Assembly (NCBI GenBank): GCA_002336805.1
Contig: DDEZ01000006.1
Coordinates: 183,089 to 247,088 of the forward strand
Direction: 5' to 3'
DNA from: Bacteroidetes bacterium UBA1941
Lineage (GTDB): Bacteria; Bacteroidota; Bacteroidia; Chitinophagales; LD1
Length of the DNA: 64,000 bases
The notes beneath the pieces are model-generated. The model did not search any database and was not told the DNA's origin. It saw only the letters and a program-made list of their open reading frames with translations. The stretch's first letter is position 1. Every line of letters starts with the position of its first letter. Shown piece after piece: positions 35,590 to 43,279 of this stretch. Made by a program: the position numbers and the translations under genes.

Positions 35590-35712
35590 GAAATGAATTT
35601 GACCTATGAACCAGCCAAACGAGCTGAACTAACCAAACGATTAAATGTGCTACTTCTCAAACAGGAGATTGAGACTATCAAAAAGCGAATCAAACAACTC
35701 AATAACTCATAA
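35551..35712 (+). CDS. Small 53-residue helical protein
   Basis: A short frame reads MDDLTNKITLLRTEMNLTYE and continues through ETIKKRIKQLNNS to TAA. It is rich in Leu, Lys, Glu and Asn, with a heptad-like pattern suggesting one or two amphipathic helices or a small coiled coil. No family recognised. It sits between the resolvase (divergent) and the caspase gene, in the island's characteristic AT-rich codon style, which supports coding. The gap before the caspase gene holds that gene's own promoter. Confidence 0.5.
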   Translation: MDDLTNKITLLRTEMNLTYEPAKRAELTKRLNVLLLKQEIETIKKRIKQLNNS

Positions 35713-35766
35713 TCCCGACGAGAAGGAATCGAATGAGGGGAACGGCTTCTGTTTACAACATATTGT

Positions 35767-35774
35767 TACTTTTG
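35767..35774 (+). promoter_or_regulatory. -7 promoter element TACTTTTG before the caspase gene
   Basis: An exact TAnnTTTG match, 31 bp before the caspase ATG. The -33 element is weak, so strength is uncertain. Confidence 0.45.
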
Positions 35775-35805
35775 ACAAGTTCAAATTAACTCAAAAACCT
35801 TTCTA

Positions 35806-37251
35806 ATGAAAACATTAGCCGTTGTTATAGGTAACAATAATTACTACGCAGATGCCAAGCTTGATAATGCAATCAATGATGCTAAGGGGATGGCAGATAT
35901 TTTTGCAAAACTTGGCTATACTATACTGTTTGGTCAAGATACGAAAATTGAAGATTGCACGACTATACTCTATGAATTTGAGAAGCAGTTACCGAGTTAT
36001 GATGCCTCAATTTTTTATTTTGCAGGTCATGGTTTTCAATTAGATGGCGAAAACTATCTCGCGGCAATCGACTGCCAAGTTGCATCACCCAATAAACATC
36101 ATTGCTCAAAGACTTGTATAACCTTAACCGATGTTTTAGGAATTCTTAAAAATAATTCCAGCAAAATGAACATCGTAATTATTGATGCATGTAGAAAAAG
36201 TTTTGAAAGAGGAGGAAACAGTTCTTTTACACCAATACAAGCGCCTAAGGGTACTCTTATTGCATTTTCCACATCACCTAACGAGGGTGCTATGGATAAG
36301 GGAATTGAAGGGCATAGTATTTATACTGGCTCCTTATTGAAATATATAGGTCGTGAATGGATTTCTGTGGAAGAACTTTTTAAAAAGGTAAGAAAAACCG
36401 TTTACAATCTCACAGAAGGAAAACAAACAACGTGGGAGCACACATCGTTAATTGGAGACTTTTATTTTAACACTGGTCAGCTGATTTATTCCATTGAAAT
36501 CCCATACGATGAAGCAGTAGTAAAGGATGTAAACTATAAAGATAAGGGCGATAGATTTAGTAAAATTATTTTGGAGATTAAGTCTTCAAACTGGGATAGA
36601 CAAAATCCCGCTATTGATGAAGCAATTACCATTTCAGCTAAGAAACTAGATAAGAATCAACTATTTATTTTGGGCAGAAATCTTTTACAGGCAGGTGGAT
36701 ATGCCAATAGTGCTACTGCCTTTTTCAAAAACCTAAGTCAGGAACTCCCGCGATATTTTGAAGCAGAAGAAAACCATTTGCTTAATGGAATTCTTTATGA
36801 AATTTACTTTAATCACAATGGAGAATTTCGAAAGGATAATTTAAAGAAACATTGTTTTGAGGAAATTATGACGTTGCGAAAAGATAAACAATACAGTAAA
36901 TCTTTTGGTTTTATTCAAGGACTTTTAGAGCCGTATAGAAATATGTTATATATACCATCTGACAAGGATAGTATTATTGATGTTGATGTTTTGGCTACAA
37001 GTGAGCAGACTAAAGACTTTTTTAATGGCGAACAAACTTTTGAGGTTATAAGTGTTATTAAAGTTGGTAGTAGAGATGTCATAGATGATATAAGAAAGTA
37101 TGATTTAAATCGGTCTAATCATTTGAAATTGCAAAGCGTTTTAGCAAATTATCTTAACGCACCTCTTGAGGTTGTTCAGATAAATTCAAACATAGAATTA
37201 AACAATATTGCTTTCACTCCTGCAAAGGATAATGCGGAACTTGAGTATTGA
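35806..37251 (+). CDS. Caspase-family (C14) protease with uncharacterised C-terminal region
   Basis: A 481-residue protein. Residues 1-225 form a metacaspase-like domain: LAVVIGNNNYYADAKLDNAI, the catalytic His75 in FYFAGHGF, and the catalytic Cys129 in IVIIDACRKSF, followed by GTLIAFSTSPNEGAMD and the SIYTGSLLKYI segment. Both dyad residues are present, so it should be an active cysteine protease. Residues about 240-480 are unlike known domains to me, partly helical (KNQLFILGRNLLQAGGYANS looks TPR-like). A DUF5131-ParB fusion gene starts 24 bp downstream, forming a two-gene unit. Bacterial caspases are often executioners in anti-phage systems, which fits the island, but the trigger and target are unknown. 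Confidence 0.88.
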   Translation: MKTLAVVIGNNNYYADAKLDNAINDAKGMADIFAKLGYTILFGQDTKIEDCTTILYEFEKQLPSYDASIFYFAGHGFQLDGENYLAAIDCQVASPNKHHCSKTCITLTDVLGILKNNSSKMNIVIIDACRKSFERGGNSSFTPIQAPKGTLIAFSTSPNEGAMDKGIEGHSIYTGSLLKYIGREWISVEELFKKVRKTVYNLTEGKQTTWEHTSLIGDFYFNTGQLIYSIEIPYDEAVVKDVNYKDKGDRFSKIILEIKSSNWDRQNPAIDEAITISAKKLDKNQLFILGRNLLQAGGYANSATAFFKNLSQELPRYFEAEENHLLNGILYEIYFNHNGEFRKDNLKKHCFEEIMTLRKDKQYSKSFGFIQGLLEPYRNMLYIPSDKDSIIDVDVLATSEQTKDFFNGEQTFEVISVIKVGSRDVIDDIRKYDLNRSNHLKLQSVLANYLNAPLEVVQINSNIELNNIAFTPAKDNAELEY

Positions 37252-37275
37252 TTTTTAAAACTTATCTCAATAGAA

Positions 37276-38862
37276 ATGTCAGAATCGAAAATCGAGTGGA
37301 CTGAGAATACATGGAATCCAACGACGGGATGTAGTTCTGTCGGAAAAGAATGCGACCTATGTTATGCTAGGACGCTTACCAATAGATATAAGTATAATTC
37401 ACAACTGCCTAAATACAATCAAGGATTCGATGTATTGGTTGAGCATCCTGATTCACTAAATGACCCATACAAATGGAAAAAACCGACAACTGTTTTCGTA
37501 AATAGTATGTCCGACCTTTTTCATAAGGATATATCTCTGGGCTTCATCAAACAAGTTTTTAAGGTGATGAATGATACGCCTCACACTTATCAAGTTTTAA
37601 CTAAAAGAGACCATTTGCTTAAACGTTACTCTAAAGAGCTAACATGGTCTGACAATATCTGGATGGGTGTAAGTGTGGGTATCCAATCTTCAACAAAGCG
37701 GATAGACTCACTCAGGCAATGTGGAGCAAAGTATAAATTCCTTTCTGTTGAGCCTCTGATAGAGGAAATCACTGAGATGAATTTAAGTGGTATTGACCTT
37801 GTTTTGGTTGGTGGAGAGAGTGGAGATAACCGTGCCAGACCTATGAAAAAGGAGTGGGTCTTAAAAGTGAAAGATTTTTGCGACAAAGCAGGGGTTCCAT
37901 TTTTCTTTAAGCAATGGGGATTAGAACGTAATAACCCTGACCCGAATGACCCCACGTTGAATAAGGCTCATCGCTACTATGCCAAAGGGGGATGTATGTT
38001 AGACGGGAAAGTATATCTAGCGAATCCATCTTTACATGATGATTCAACCCCGACCCTGAAATTGTTCGGACAGGACTACTATATCATGGATGATAAATAT
38101 GAACTGAAGACCCTCTGGGAGTTGAAGTCATACCTTCCAGAGATGGAGAAAGAACTTTTTGACCAGCTTAAAGATGATATTAAGAAAAATGGGGTTAATG
38201 ACCCGATATTATTTTGGGTTACACCAGAGGGGGTAAAGCTTGTTATAGAAGGCCATACGCGCTTACAGGCCGCTATTCAAAGTAATTTGAAGTCTATCCC
38301 CATGAAGGAGGTCAAAGATGTCTTTAATAGCTTAGAGGAGATAAAGCTTTGGATGATAAGACACCAGTTTCAACGAAGGAATTTGTCTGCTGTAGAAAAG
38401 ATTCAGTTGGCATACTTGTCAAAAGATACAATCGAAAAGGCAGCAAAGGAAAATCTATCCAAGGCTGGCAAGGGTAATGACGTCGCTGAGCATATCGATA
38501 CCAACTCGGAAATAGCTCGAATAGCGGGCGTTGGTCGGACAACTGTAGTGAGGTATACGGCGGTTATAGAGAGAGCCTCTAAGAGTGTTTTGACGCAATT
38601 AAATCGGGGTGAAATAAGTATCTCAGCTGCGCACAATTCTATCAAAGATTTACCTGACCAGTCAGTCGCGCCAATTCTTGAGAAACCGCAGAGGGTAAAG
38701 CCAGAAGTAAAAATACTGACCTCAATTGAAAGAGGTAAAAAGCTTCTCAGGGCTGGGGATATCGAAGCACTAATCATTCTAAATGACAAGAGTCAAATTG
38801 ACAAGCTGACATCGAAACAAAAGAGCACATCGGGCGTGTACTTGCTAAAAGACACAGATTAA
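37276..38862 (+). CDS. DUF5131 (phage Gp37/Gp68-like) protein fused to a ParB-like domain
   Basis: A 528-residue fusion. Residues 1-245 match the Gp37/Gp68 (DUF5131) pattern, with a three-Cys cluster C19-x6-C26-x2-C29 in WNPTTGCSSVGKECDLCYA, FVNSMSDLFHKD, YQVLTKRDHLL, WMGVSVG and VGGESGDNRARPM, ending FFFKQWG. The Cys cluster suggests a metal or iron-sulfur site as in radical-SAM relatives (inference). Residues about 285-470 are ParB-like: LKDDIKKNGVNDPILFWV, LVIEGHTRLQAA, and a helix-turn-helix (NSEIARIAGVGRTTVVRYTA). The stop codon lies inside a perfect 15-bp-arm inverted repeat. Coupled to the caspase gene upstream; whether it senses DNA or regulates the protease is open. Confidence 0.82.
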   Translation: MSESKIEWTENTWNPTTGCSSVGKECDLCYARTLTNRYKYNSQLPKYNQGFDVLVEHPDSLNDPYKWKKPTTVFVNSMSDLFHKDISLGFIKQVFKVMNDTPHTYQVLTKRDHLLKRYSKELTWSDNIWMGVSVGIQSSTKRIDSLRQCGAKYKFLSVEPLIEEITEMNLSGIDLVLVGGESGDNRARPMKKEWVLKVKDFCDKAGVPFFFKQWGLERNNPDPNDPTLNKAHRYYAKGGCMLDGKVYLANPSLHDDSTPTLKLFGQDYYIMDDKYELKTLWELKSYLPEMEKELFDQLKDDIKKNGVNDPILFWVTPEGVKLVIEGHTRLQAAIQSNLKSIPMKEVKDVFNSLEEIKLWMIRHQFQRRNLSAVEKIQLAYLSKDTIEKAAKENLSKAGKGNDVAEHIDTNSEIARIAGVGRTTVVRYTAVIERASKSVLTQLNRGEISISAAHNSIKDLPDQSVAPILEKPQRVKPEVKILTSIERGKKLLRAGDIEALIILNDKSQIDKLTSKQKSTSGVYLLKDTD

Positions 38863-38889
38863 CGTTTGACCATTTGGTCAAACGTTAAT
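38858..38889. terminator. Perfect palindrome closing the caspase/DUF5131 unit
   Basis: ATTAACGTTTGACCA pairs with its exact complement around a 2-nt loop. It overlaps the DUF5131 stop and lies between convergent genes. It shares the TTTGACCA-wTGGTCAAA core with 45730-45765. There is no strong T tract, so a protein site or cruciform is an alternative. Confidence 0.6.
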
Positions 38890-38904
38890 GGAATGGTCAG
38901 AAAA

Positions 38905-39534
38905 TTACTTTAAGCATGTGACATACATTTTTATCAAATCATCAAAAGACGTTCTTCCTCCTTCCAAAACACGTGGGGAAGGTGAATAGGGCACTAAAAC
39001 ATCAATGGTTTTTCCGTTATAGTTGAAGCTGGATTCTAAAATCTTGTCCTCTCTTTTATTAAACCCGTTTAACTCCAAATTGTGTTGGAGGAAATATGTT
39101 TTGAATAGCCCCAAAGCCCCAATGACTTCTGTTCTACTGGTTAGGATAATCCTTTCGATAAGAGGATATTCATCTAGTAATGAGAAAATATCTTTTAAGA
39201 TGATTGGGTAAAGATATTCATCACTTGATTGATTGTTTTTGCGATAGCACTTTACAAGCATATCAGTTAGACCAATCTTTTTTTCAGATAAGAGATTTTG
39301 TCTCTCCTTAATGGCTGCTATTCCACTATCAAACTTGAAAGTGTGACTAAAAACCTGTTCAACTATTTTCCAGAAATTATTCTTCTGTCCAGCATAGAAG
39401 TATTCAAAAGTTTGAGCGTAGTTTTCTTTATGGGTTGGAAAAGTGCCAACAATAAGAAACTTCGTATCATGTTTGATGAATGAGTCAAAGGGATGCGATT
39501 CAATTATAAAGGTATCGGGTTTCTTCCACGTCAT
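38905..39534 (-). CDS. Uracil-DNA glycosylase superfamily protein
   Basis: A 209-residue protein resembling Mug/UDG-like glycosylases. Visible: FLIVGTFPTHKENYAQTFEY (motif 1 with the G.FP turn), FYAGQKNNFWKIVEQVF, KKIGLTDMLVKCYRKN, and the C-terminal VPYSPSPRVLEGG, corresponding to the PSP motif that grips the DNA backbone. Catalytic activity and base preference cannot be read reliably. It is the last gene of the restriction operon, its ATG overlapping the hsdS stop by 4 bases, so it is translationally coupled. A glycosylase here could process damaged or modified phage DNA (inference). Confidence 0.75.
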   Translation of the reverse strand: MTWKKPDTFIIESHPFDSFIKHDTKFLIVGTFPTHKENYAQTFEYFYAGQKNNFWKIVEQVFSHTFKFDSGIAAIKERQNLLSEKKIGLTDMLVKCYRKNNQSSDEYLYPIILKDIFSLLDEYPLIERIILTSRTEVIGALGLFKTYFLQHNLELNGFNKREDKILESSFNYNGKTIDVLVPYSPSPRVLEGGRTSFDDLIKMYVTCLK

Positions 39535-41003
39535 ATTTCCACAAGTTCTTTTACTTTAAACGCTTGATGCAAGAGTGCCTTGAGCAGTAGCTCAGTGGCC
39601 TCTTGATTCGCGATAATGTATTCTTTTAGTTTTGTAGTCTTTAATAATTGTTTTTCTATTTCCTCTACGATTCGTTTTTGTTCCATTTGTGGTGGCAAAG
39701 CGAATGGAAAATTTTTCAAATAAGTTTGACTGATATTTGGTTGTGCCTGCCCCCATGAGTCTTCGATTATCTTTTTTCTAAATGACCATAGAAAATAAAA
39801 AAGATATTTTGTTTCCACATATTCATTCTCAAAAAAGCCACAAATGGCTTGATTCGTAGTGCTGTCAAATTCCAATACACCTAATTTGCCTGCTGTTGCT
39901 CCATACAGAGCAATAAGTAATGTCCCCTTAGGGAAAAGTTTAGCTGAGGAGTTTTTCAGTCCTGCTTCTGTAATTTTCTCTTCTGAATTATTAATTAATT
40001 GTCCGTCGTTCAATTCTCCAGATTTCAACCAACTAATGTTGCCATTCCAATATTCTTGGTTTCCTCTATTGGGGGTTCCGCCTGAGGTAGAATCATATGT
40101 TTCACTAATTCTGCACCACGTCCAACTATCAGGAATCTCAAAAGGAATTTCTTCTGGCTTGATGCGAGGTAATGGTTTTTCTTTTTTACCAGATTTGCTT
40201 TTAGCGATTTTTATGCGTTTTAGTAGCACGACAGCGGATTCATCTTTAGGGTCTTGTTTTGTCAATCTGCCTTGCACTGCTTCTTGCAAGATACTGTGGT
40301 TGAGATTTTCTATTTCGCGGAGCTGGTCGGAAAGCAATATCTGGATTTCCTGAGTTTTGTCATAGTCGTTTATTGCTTTTTCAATCTCGGAAAACAAGTC
40401 TTCGTAACCCTTTACATTTAAGCCTTGAGAGATTTTCACTGCCTCATCCTGAATAGCTTTGGGGCAGTCAGGCAAAATCAGTCCTTTCAGATTTTCGGCG
40501 TTCGCCTTGGGCCTAAAATTTCTTTCATTCAGGTTTACTATTTGGCTCCAATAGGCGAAGCTATGTAGAAACAAATAGATATAGTCTGGATTTACCTCTG
40601 CCTTTGCTCGAATGCGAATTAAGTAACCTGCATAGATTGAATGTTTGGGTGGGTTATCTATTTTGAAGCTCTTACCTGTAGTTCCTCCAGTTCGTGCAAT
40701 TAAAATATCTTCTCTTTTGAGTAAATATGTTTCTTCGTCATCGCAATTGCAAAAAGGGACTGTTTCCCAATTTACCTTGCTTTCGTGAATGTCACTGATT
40801 CGCAAAAACTTATTCTTTCCTGATTGTAATGCGGAAGCATTGTAACCATACTGAGTACCTTCAATAAGCTTTTCTAATCGCACAGGACTATTATATTTCT
40901 CAAATAGATGTATGAGAATTAGAGTGTTCCTTATTTGCTTTTTTATTTCCTCTGGGTCGTTAATAAAGGTAAGAGGAACATAGTCGAAGTTGAGTGTGCT
41001 CAT
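39531..41003 (-). CDS. hsdS: Type I restriction-modification specificity subunit HsdS
   Basis: HsdS decides which DNA sequence the type I complex methylates or cuts. The 490 residues hold two target-recognition domains: TRD1 at about 30-185 (SPVRLEKLIEGTQYGYNASA, LLKREDILIARTGGTTGKSF, YIYLFLHSF) and TRD2 at about 295-460 (SWTWCRISETYDSTSGGTPN, ISWLKSGELNDGQ, GTLLIALYGATAGKLGVLEF, PPQMEQKRIVEEIEKQL). Long helical spacers follow each. The start overlaps the hsdM stop by 4 bases and the end overlaps the glycosylase start. The recognition sequence cannot be predicted by eye. Confidence 0.93.
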   Translation of the reverse strand: MSTLNFDYVPLTFINDPEEIKKQIRNTLILIHLFEKYNSPVRLEKLIEGTQYGYNASALQSGKNKFLRISDIHESKVNWETVPFCNCDDEETYLLKREDILIARTGGTTGKSFKIDNPPKHSIYAGYLIRIRAKAEVNPDYIYLFLHSFAYWSQIVNLNERNFRPKANAENLKGLILPDCPKAIQDEAVKISQGLNVKGYEDLFSEIEKAINDYDKTQEIQILLSDQLREIENLNHSILQEAVQGRLTKQDPKDESAVVLLKRIKIAKSKSGKKEKPLPRIKPEEIPFEIPDSWTWCRISETYDSTSGGTPNRGNQEYWNGNISWLKSGELNDGQLINNSEEKITEAGLKNSSAKLFPKGTLLIALYGATAGKLGVLEFDSTTNQAICGFFENEYVETKYLFYFLWSFRKKIIEDSWGQAQPNISQTYLKNFPFALPPQMEQKRIVEEIEKQLLKTTKLKEYIIANQEATELLLKALLHQAFKVKELVEI

Positions 41004-42415
41004 TGTTCCAATTCATTTATCAATTGTGTGATTCTGTTTTGATTGCTTTTGAAAGTTTTAATAATCTCCTTTCGGTCATAAATTACCTTCTCAACTACTT
41101 TATTGGGGTTTTTTATATCCAAATCATATCTCTTTTCCTTGATGGTATCAATAGATACTTTGTATGCAGAGTCACTTTCTGTTCGCTGGACCCACCATTT
41201 TTTTATTTCATCAAATTCTGAAATCTGGATTGGCTTTGTTTTACTATATGCCTTATATCCCTCTGGCAAAGTATGTTCATAGTACCAAATCTCTTTTGTT
41301 GGTTTGCCTTTTTCAAAGAATATAAGATTGGTGTTTACAGTAGCATAGGGTGCGAAAACTGATTGGGGAAGTCGTACAATTGTATGCACATTACAGTCTT
41401 CCAATAACTTTTGTCTCACTCTCTGTTTTACTCCCTCTCCCGTTAAGCTGCCATCTGGCAACACGATTCCTGCTCGTCCTCCATCTTTGAGCAATTGGAT
41501 AAAGAGAATTAAAAACAGGTCGGCACTCTCTTTGGTACGATAGTTCAACGGGAAATTGGTTTCCATTCCATCACCTACTACACCACCAAAAGGAGGATTG
41601 GCCACAATAATATCTACTCGGTCAGCTTGTCTTATAGAACTGAGTTCTCGGCTTAGTGAATCGGTATTCTCGATTTTAGGCACTTCAATATCGTGGGTAA
41701 TCAAATTTACCACACTTAGCATAAATGGCAGAGGCTTTAGCTCCGTACCTATAATCGTCTCCTGCAAAGTATTTCTGTCGGTCACATTCTTAACCTGTTT
41801 ATTCAGGTGCTCAATCGCACAAACCAGGAAGCCCGCAGTTCCGCAAGCTGGGTCAATAATCTTTTCACCCAATTGCGGGTTGACCATATCAACAATGAAT
41901 TGTGTTACGGCTCTTGGTGTATAAAATTCACCAGTATCTTTTTTTGTTGCCAGTCCTTGTAAAATGTCCTCGTAAATCTTGTTGAAAACGTGGTGTTCTT
42001 TGCTGCTATTGAAGTCAATTTCATTGAGCTTGTTGATGGCTTGACGGAATGTAGTTCCGCTTTTCATGTAGTTATTAGTACCGTCAAAGATGTTCCTAAT
42101 GATGACTCCCAAACGATTGTCGGCGGTTACTTTTAGCTCTTTGAGTTGCGGGAACAGTTTATTGTTTACAAATGTAATGAGCTCATCGCCAGTAATACCT
42201 TCGTCATCTTCCGCCCAATTCCGCCACTGCAATTCACTGGGGATTGGCGATTTGTATTTCTGGTTTAGTATTTCTTTTTCCTTGTCCTTATCGTCAAACA
42301 GTTTCAGAAATATCATCCAGCCTAATTGCTCAATGCGTTGAGCATCTCCGCTCAAGCCTGGGTCTTTGCGAAATATATCTCTGATTGATTTTATTACTCC
42401 TCCTATATTGCTCAT
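41000..42415 (-). CDS. hsdM: Type I restriction-modification methyltransferase HsdM
   Basis: The adenine-N6 methyltransferase of the system, 471 residues. An N-terminal helical domain (MSNIGGVIKSIRDIFRK, EQLGWMIFLKLFDDKD) leads to the SAM-binding motif IIDPACGTAGFLVCAIEHL and the catalytic motif IIVANPPFGGVVGDG (NPPF). YTPRAVTQFIVDMV precedes motif I, as usual. The C-terminus shows the typical IWYYEHTLPEGYKAYSKTKP segment of HsdM. Length is in the normal range and all motifs are intact. It follows an unrecognised gene by 3 bp and overlaps hsdS by 4, so all are in one operon transcribed leftwards. Confidence 0.95.
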   Translation of the reverse strand: MSNIGGVIKSIRDIFRKDPGLSGDAQRIEQLGWMIFLKLFDDKDKEKEILNQKYKSPIPSELQWRNWAEDDEGITGDELITFVNNKLFPQLKELKVTADNRLGVIIRNIFDGTNNYMKSGTTFRQAINKLNEIDFNSSKEHHVFNKIYEDILQGLATKKDTGEFYTPRAVTQFIVDMVNPQLGEKIIDPACGTAGFLVCAIEHLNKQVKNVTDRNTLQETIIGTELKPLPFMLSVVNLITHDIEVPKIENTDSLSRELSSIRQADRVDIIVANPPFGGVVGDGMETNFPLNYRTKESADLFLILFIQLLKDGGRAGIVLPDGSLTGEGVKQRVRQKLLEDCNVHTIVRLPQSVFAPYATVNTNLIFFEKGKPTKEIWYYEHTLPEGYKAYSKTKPIQISEFDEIKKWWVQRTESDSAYKVSIDTIKEKRYDLDIKNPNKVVEKVIYDRKEIIKTFKSNQNRITQLINELEQ

Positions 42416-42418
42416 ATT

Positions 42419-43279
42419 CTATATCTCCAAATCATTTGCTATTCTATAATTGCGATATTCTGCGTGATTGATAGTTAATGGAAACCAAAAGATACCAAAC
42501 TTGCTAGCGAGGTAATGAATTACTTCAATACCATTTAATTTTAATATTCTATCGTTCTTTTCAAAGTCACGTAGTGCGAGCTTAAGTTGTTCTATTTTCT
42601 GATTGATAGATTTATAAACAAAACTTAATTCTCTCCAATCGTAATTTGCAAAATAGGTCTGCTGCAGCGTCGTTTTACTGTATTGGGGTACATAAGTTTT
42701 AATTGTTTCGGGGTCAGAGAAATAGTACCCAAATCCGTCTCGAACTGTATTTGAGTTATATTTTATACTATGGTCATTATTTCTTTCGACTAATGCTCTG
42801 GGAATAGTCCGTATATCAAAGAAAGCTACAAAGTCTTCAATATCCTTTGGGGCCGAAGTAGCAAATTTAGTAAACCAGAACTCTGGATTCCCACCACGAT
42901 TTCGGTTAAATCGATTATCAAAACATGGAGCTGTATACAGCACTTTCATTGCAGCATTATTATCAGCAAGGGCTAAAAGCAAATCTAATTGGCAAGCATT
43001 TTGGGTGTTGGGCTTGTTTTTAACATCGAACTGAAAGTAATTACTGCCATCAAAATAGGCATCTTTAATGTTCTGTTTACGATAAATCTCCTCACTCATT
43101 TTCAATTGTAAGCAATATTCATCGATGACTAAATCTGTTCCTGCCCACGGTTCGTTGGGGTTTCCTTCAGCTATAGTGCTTGGTGCAAAAAGCTCAGAAT
43201 AATCTGTTCCAATAAAATCAGAAAACTTTTTAAAAAAGACCATTCCAAATAGTAATTCGCTTGTGTTTAAACTTGCCAT
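42419..43279 (-). CDS. Unrecognised protein inside the restriction operon, possible nuclease
   Basis: A 286-residue protein with no secretion signal and no family I can name. It starts by sharing one base with the hsdR stop and ends 3 bp before hsdM, so it belongs to the operon. Residues 47-60 read GTDLVIDEYCLQLK: D49 followed nine residues on by Q58-x-K60, in the style of the D...QxK variant of PD-(D/E)xK nucleases; Glu8 in the first helix could complete the site. A further hydrophobic strand YFQFDVK follows, with NACQLDLLLAL after. The rest is mixed alpha/beta with Phe, Tyr and Asn in abundance. The nuclease reading is inference from a short motif only. Confidence 0.8.
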   Translation of the reverse strand: MASLNTSELLFGMVFFKKFSDFIGTDYSELFAPSTIAEGNPNEPWAGTDLVIDEYCLQLKMSEEIYRKQNIKDAYFDGSNYFQFDVKNKPNTQNACQLDLLLALADNNAAMKVLYTAPCFDNRFNRNRGGNPEFWFTKFATSAPKDIEDFVAFFDIRTIPRALVERNNDHSIKYNSNTVRDGFGYYFSDPETIKTYVPQYSKTTLQQTYFANYDWRELSFVYKSINQKIEQLKLALRDFEKNDRILKLNGIEVIHYLASKFGIFWFPLTINHAEYRNYRIANDLEI

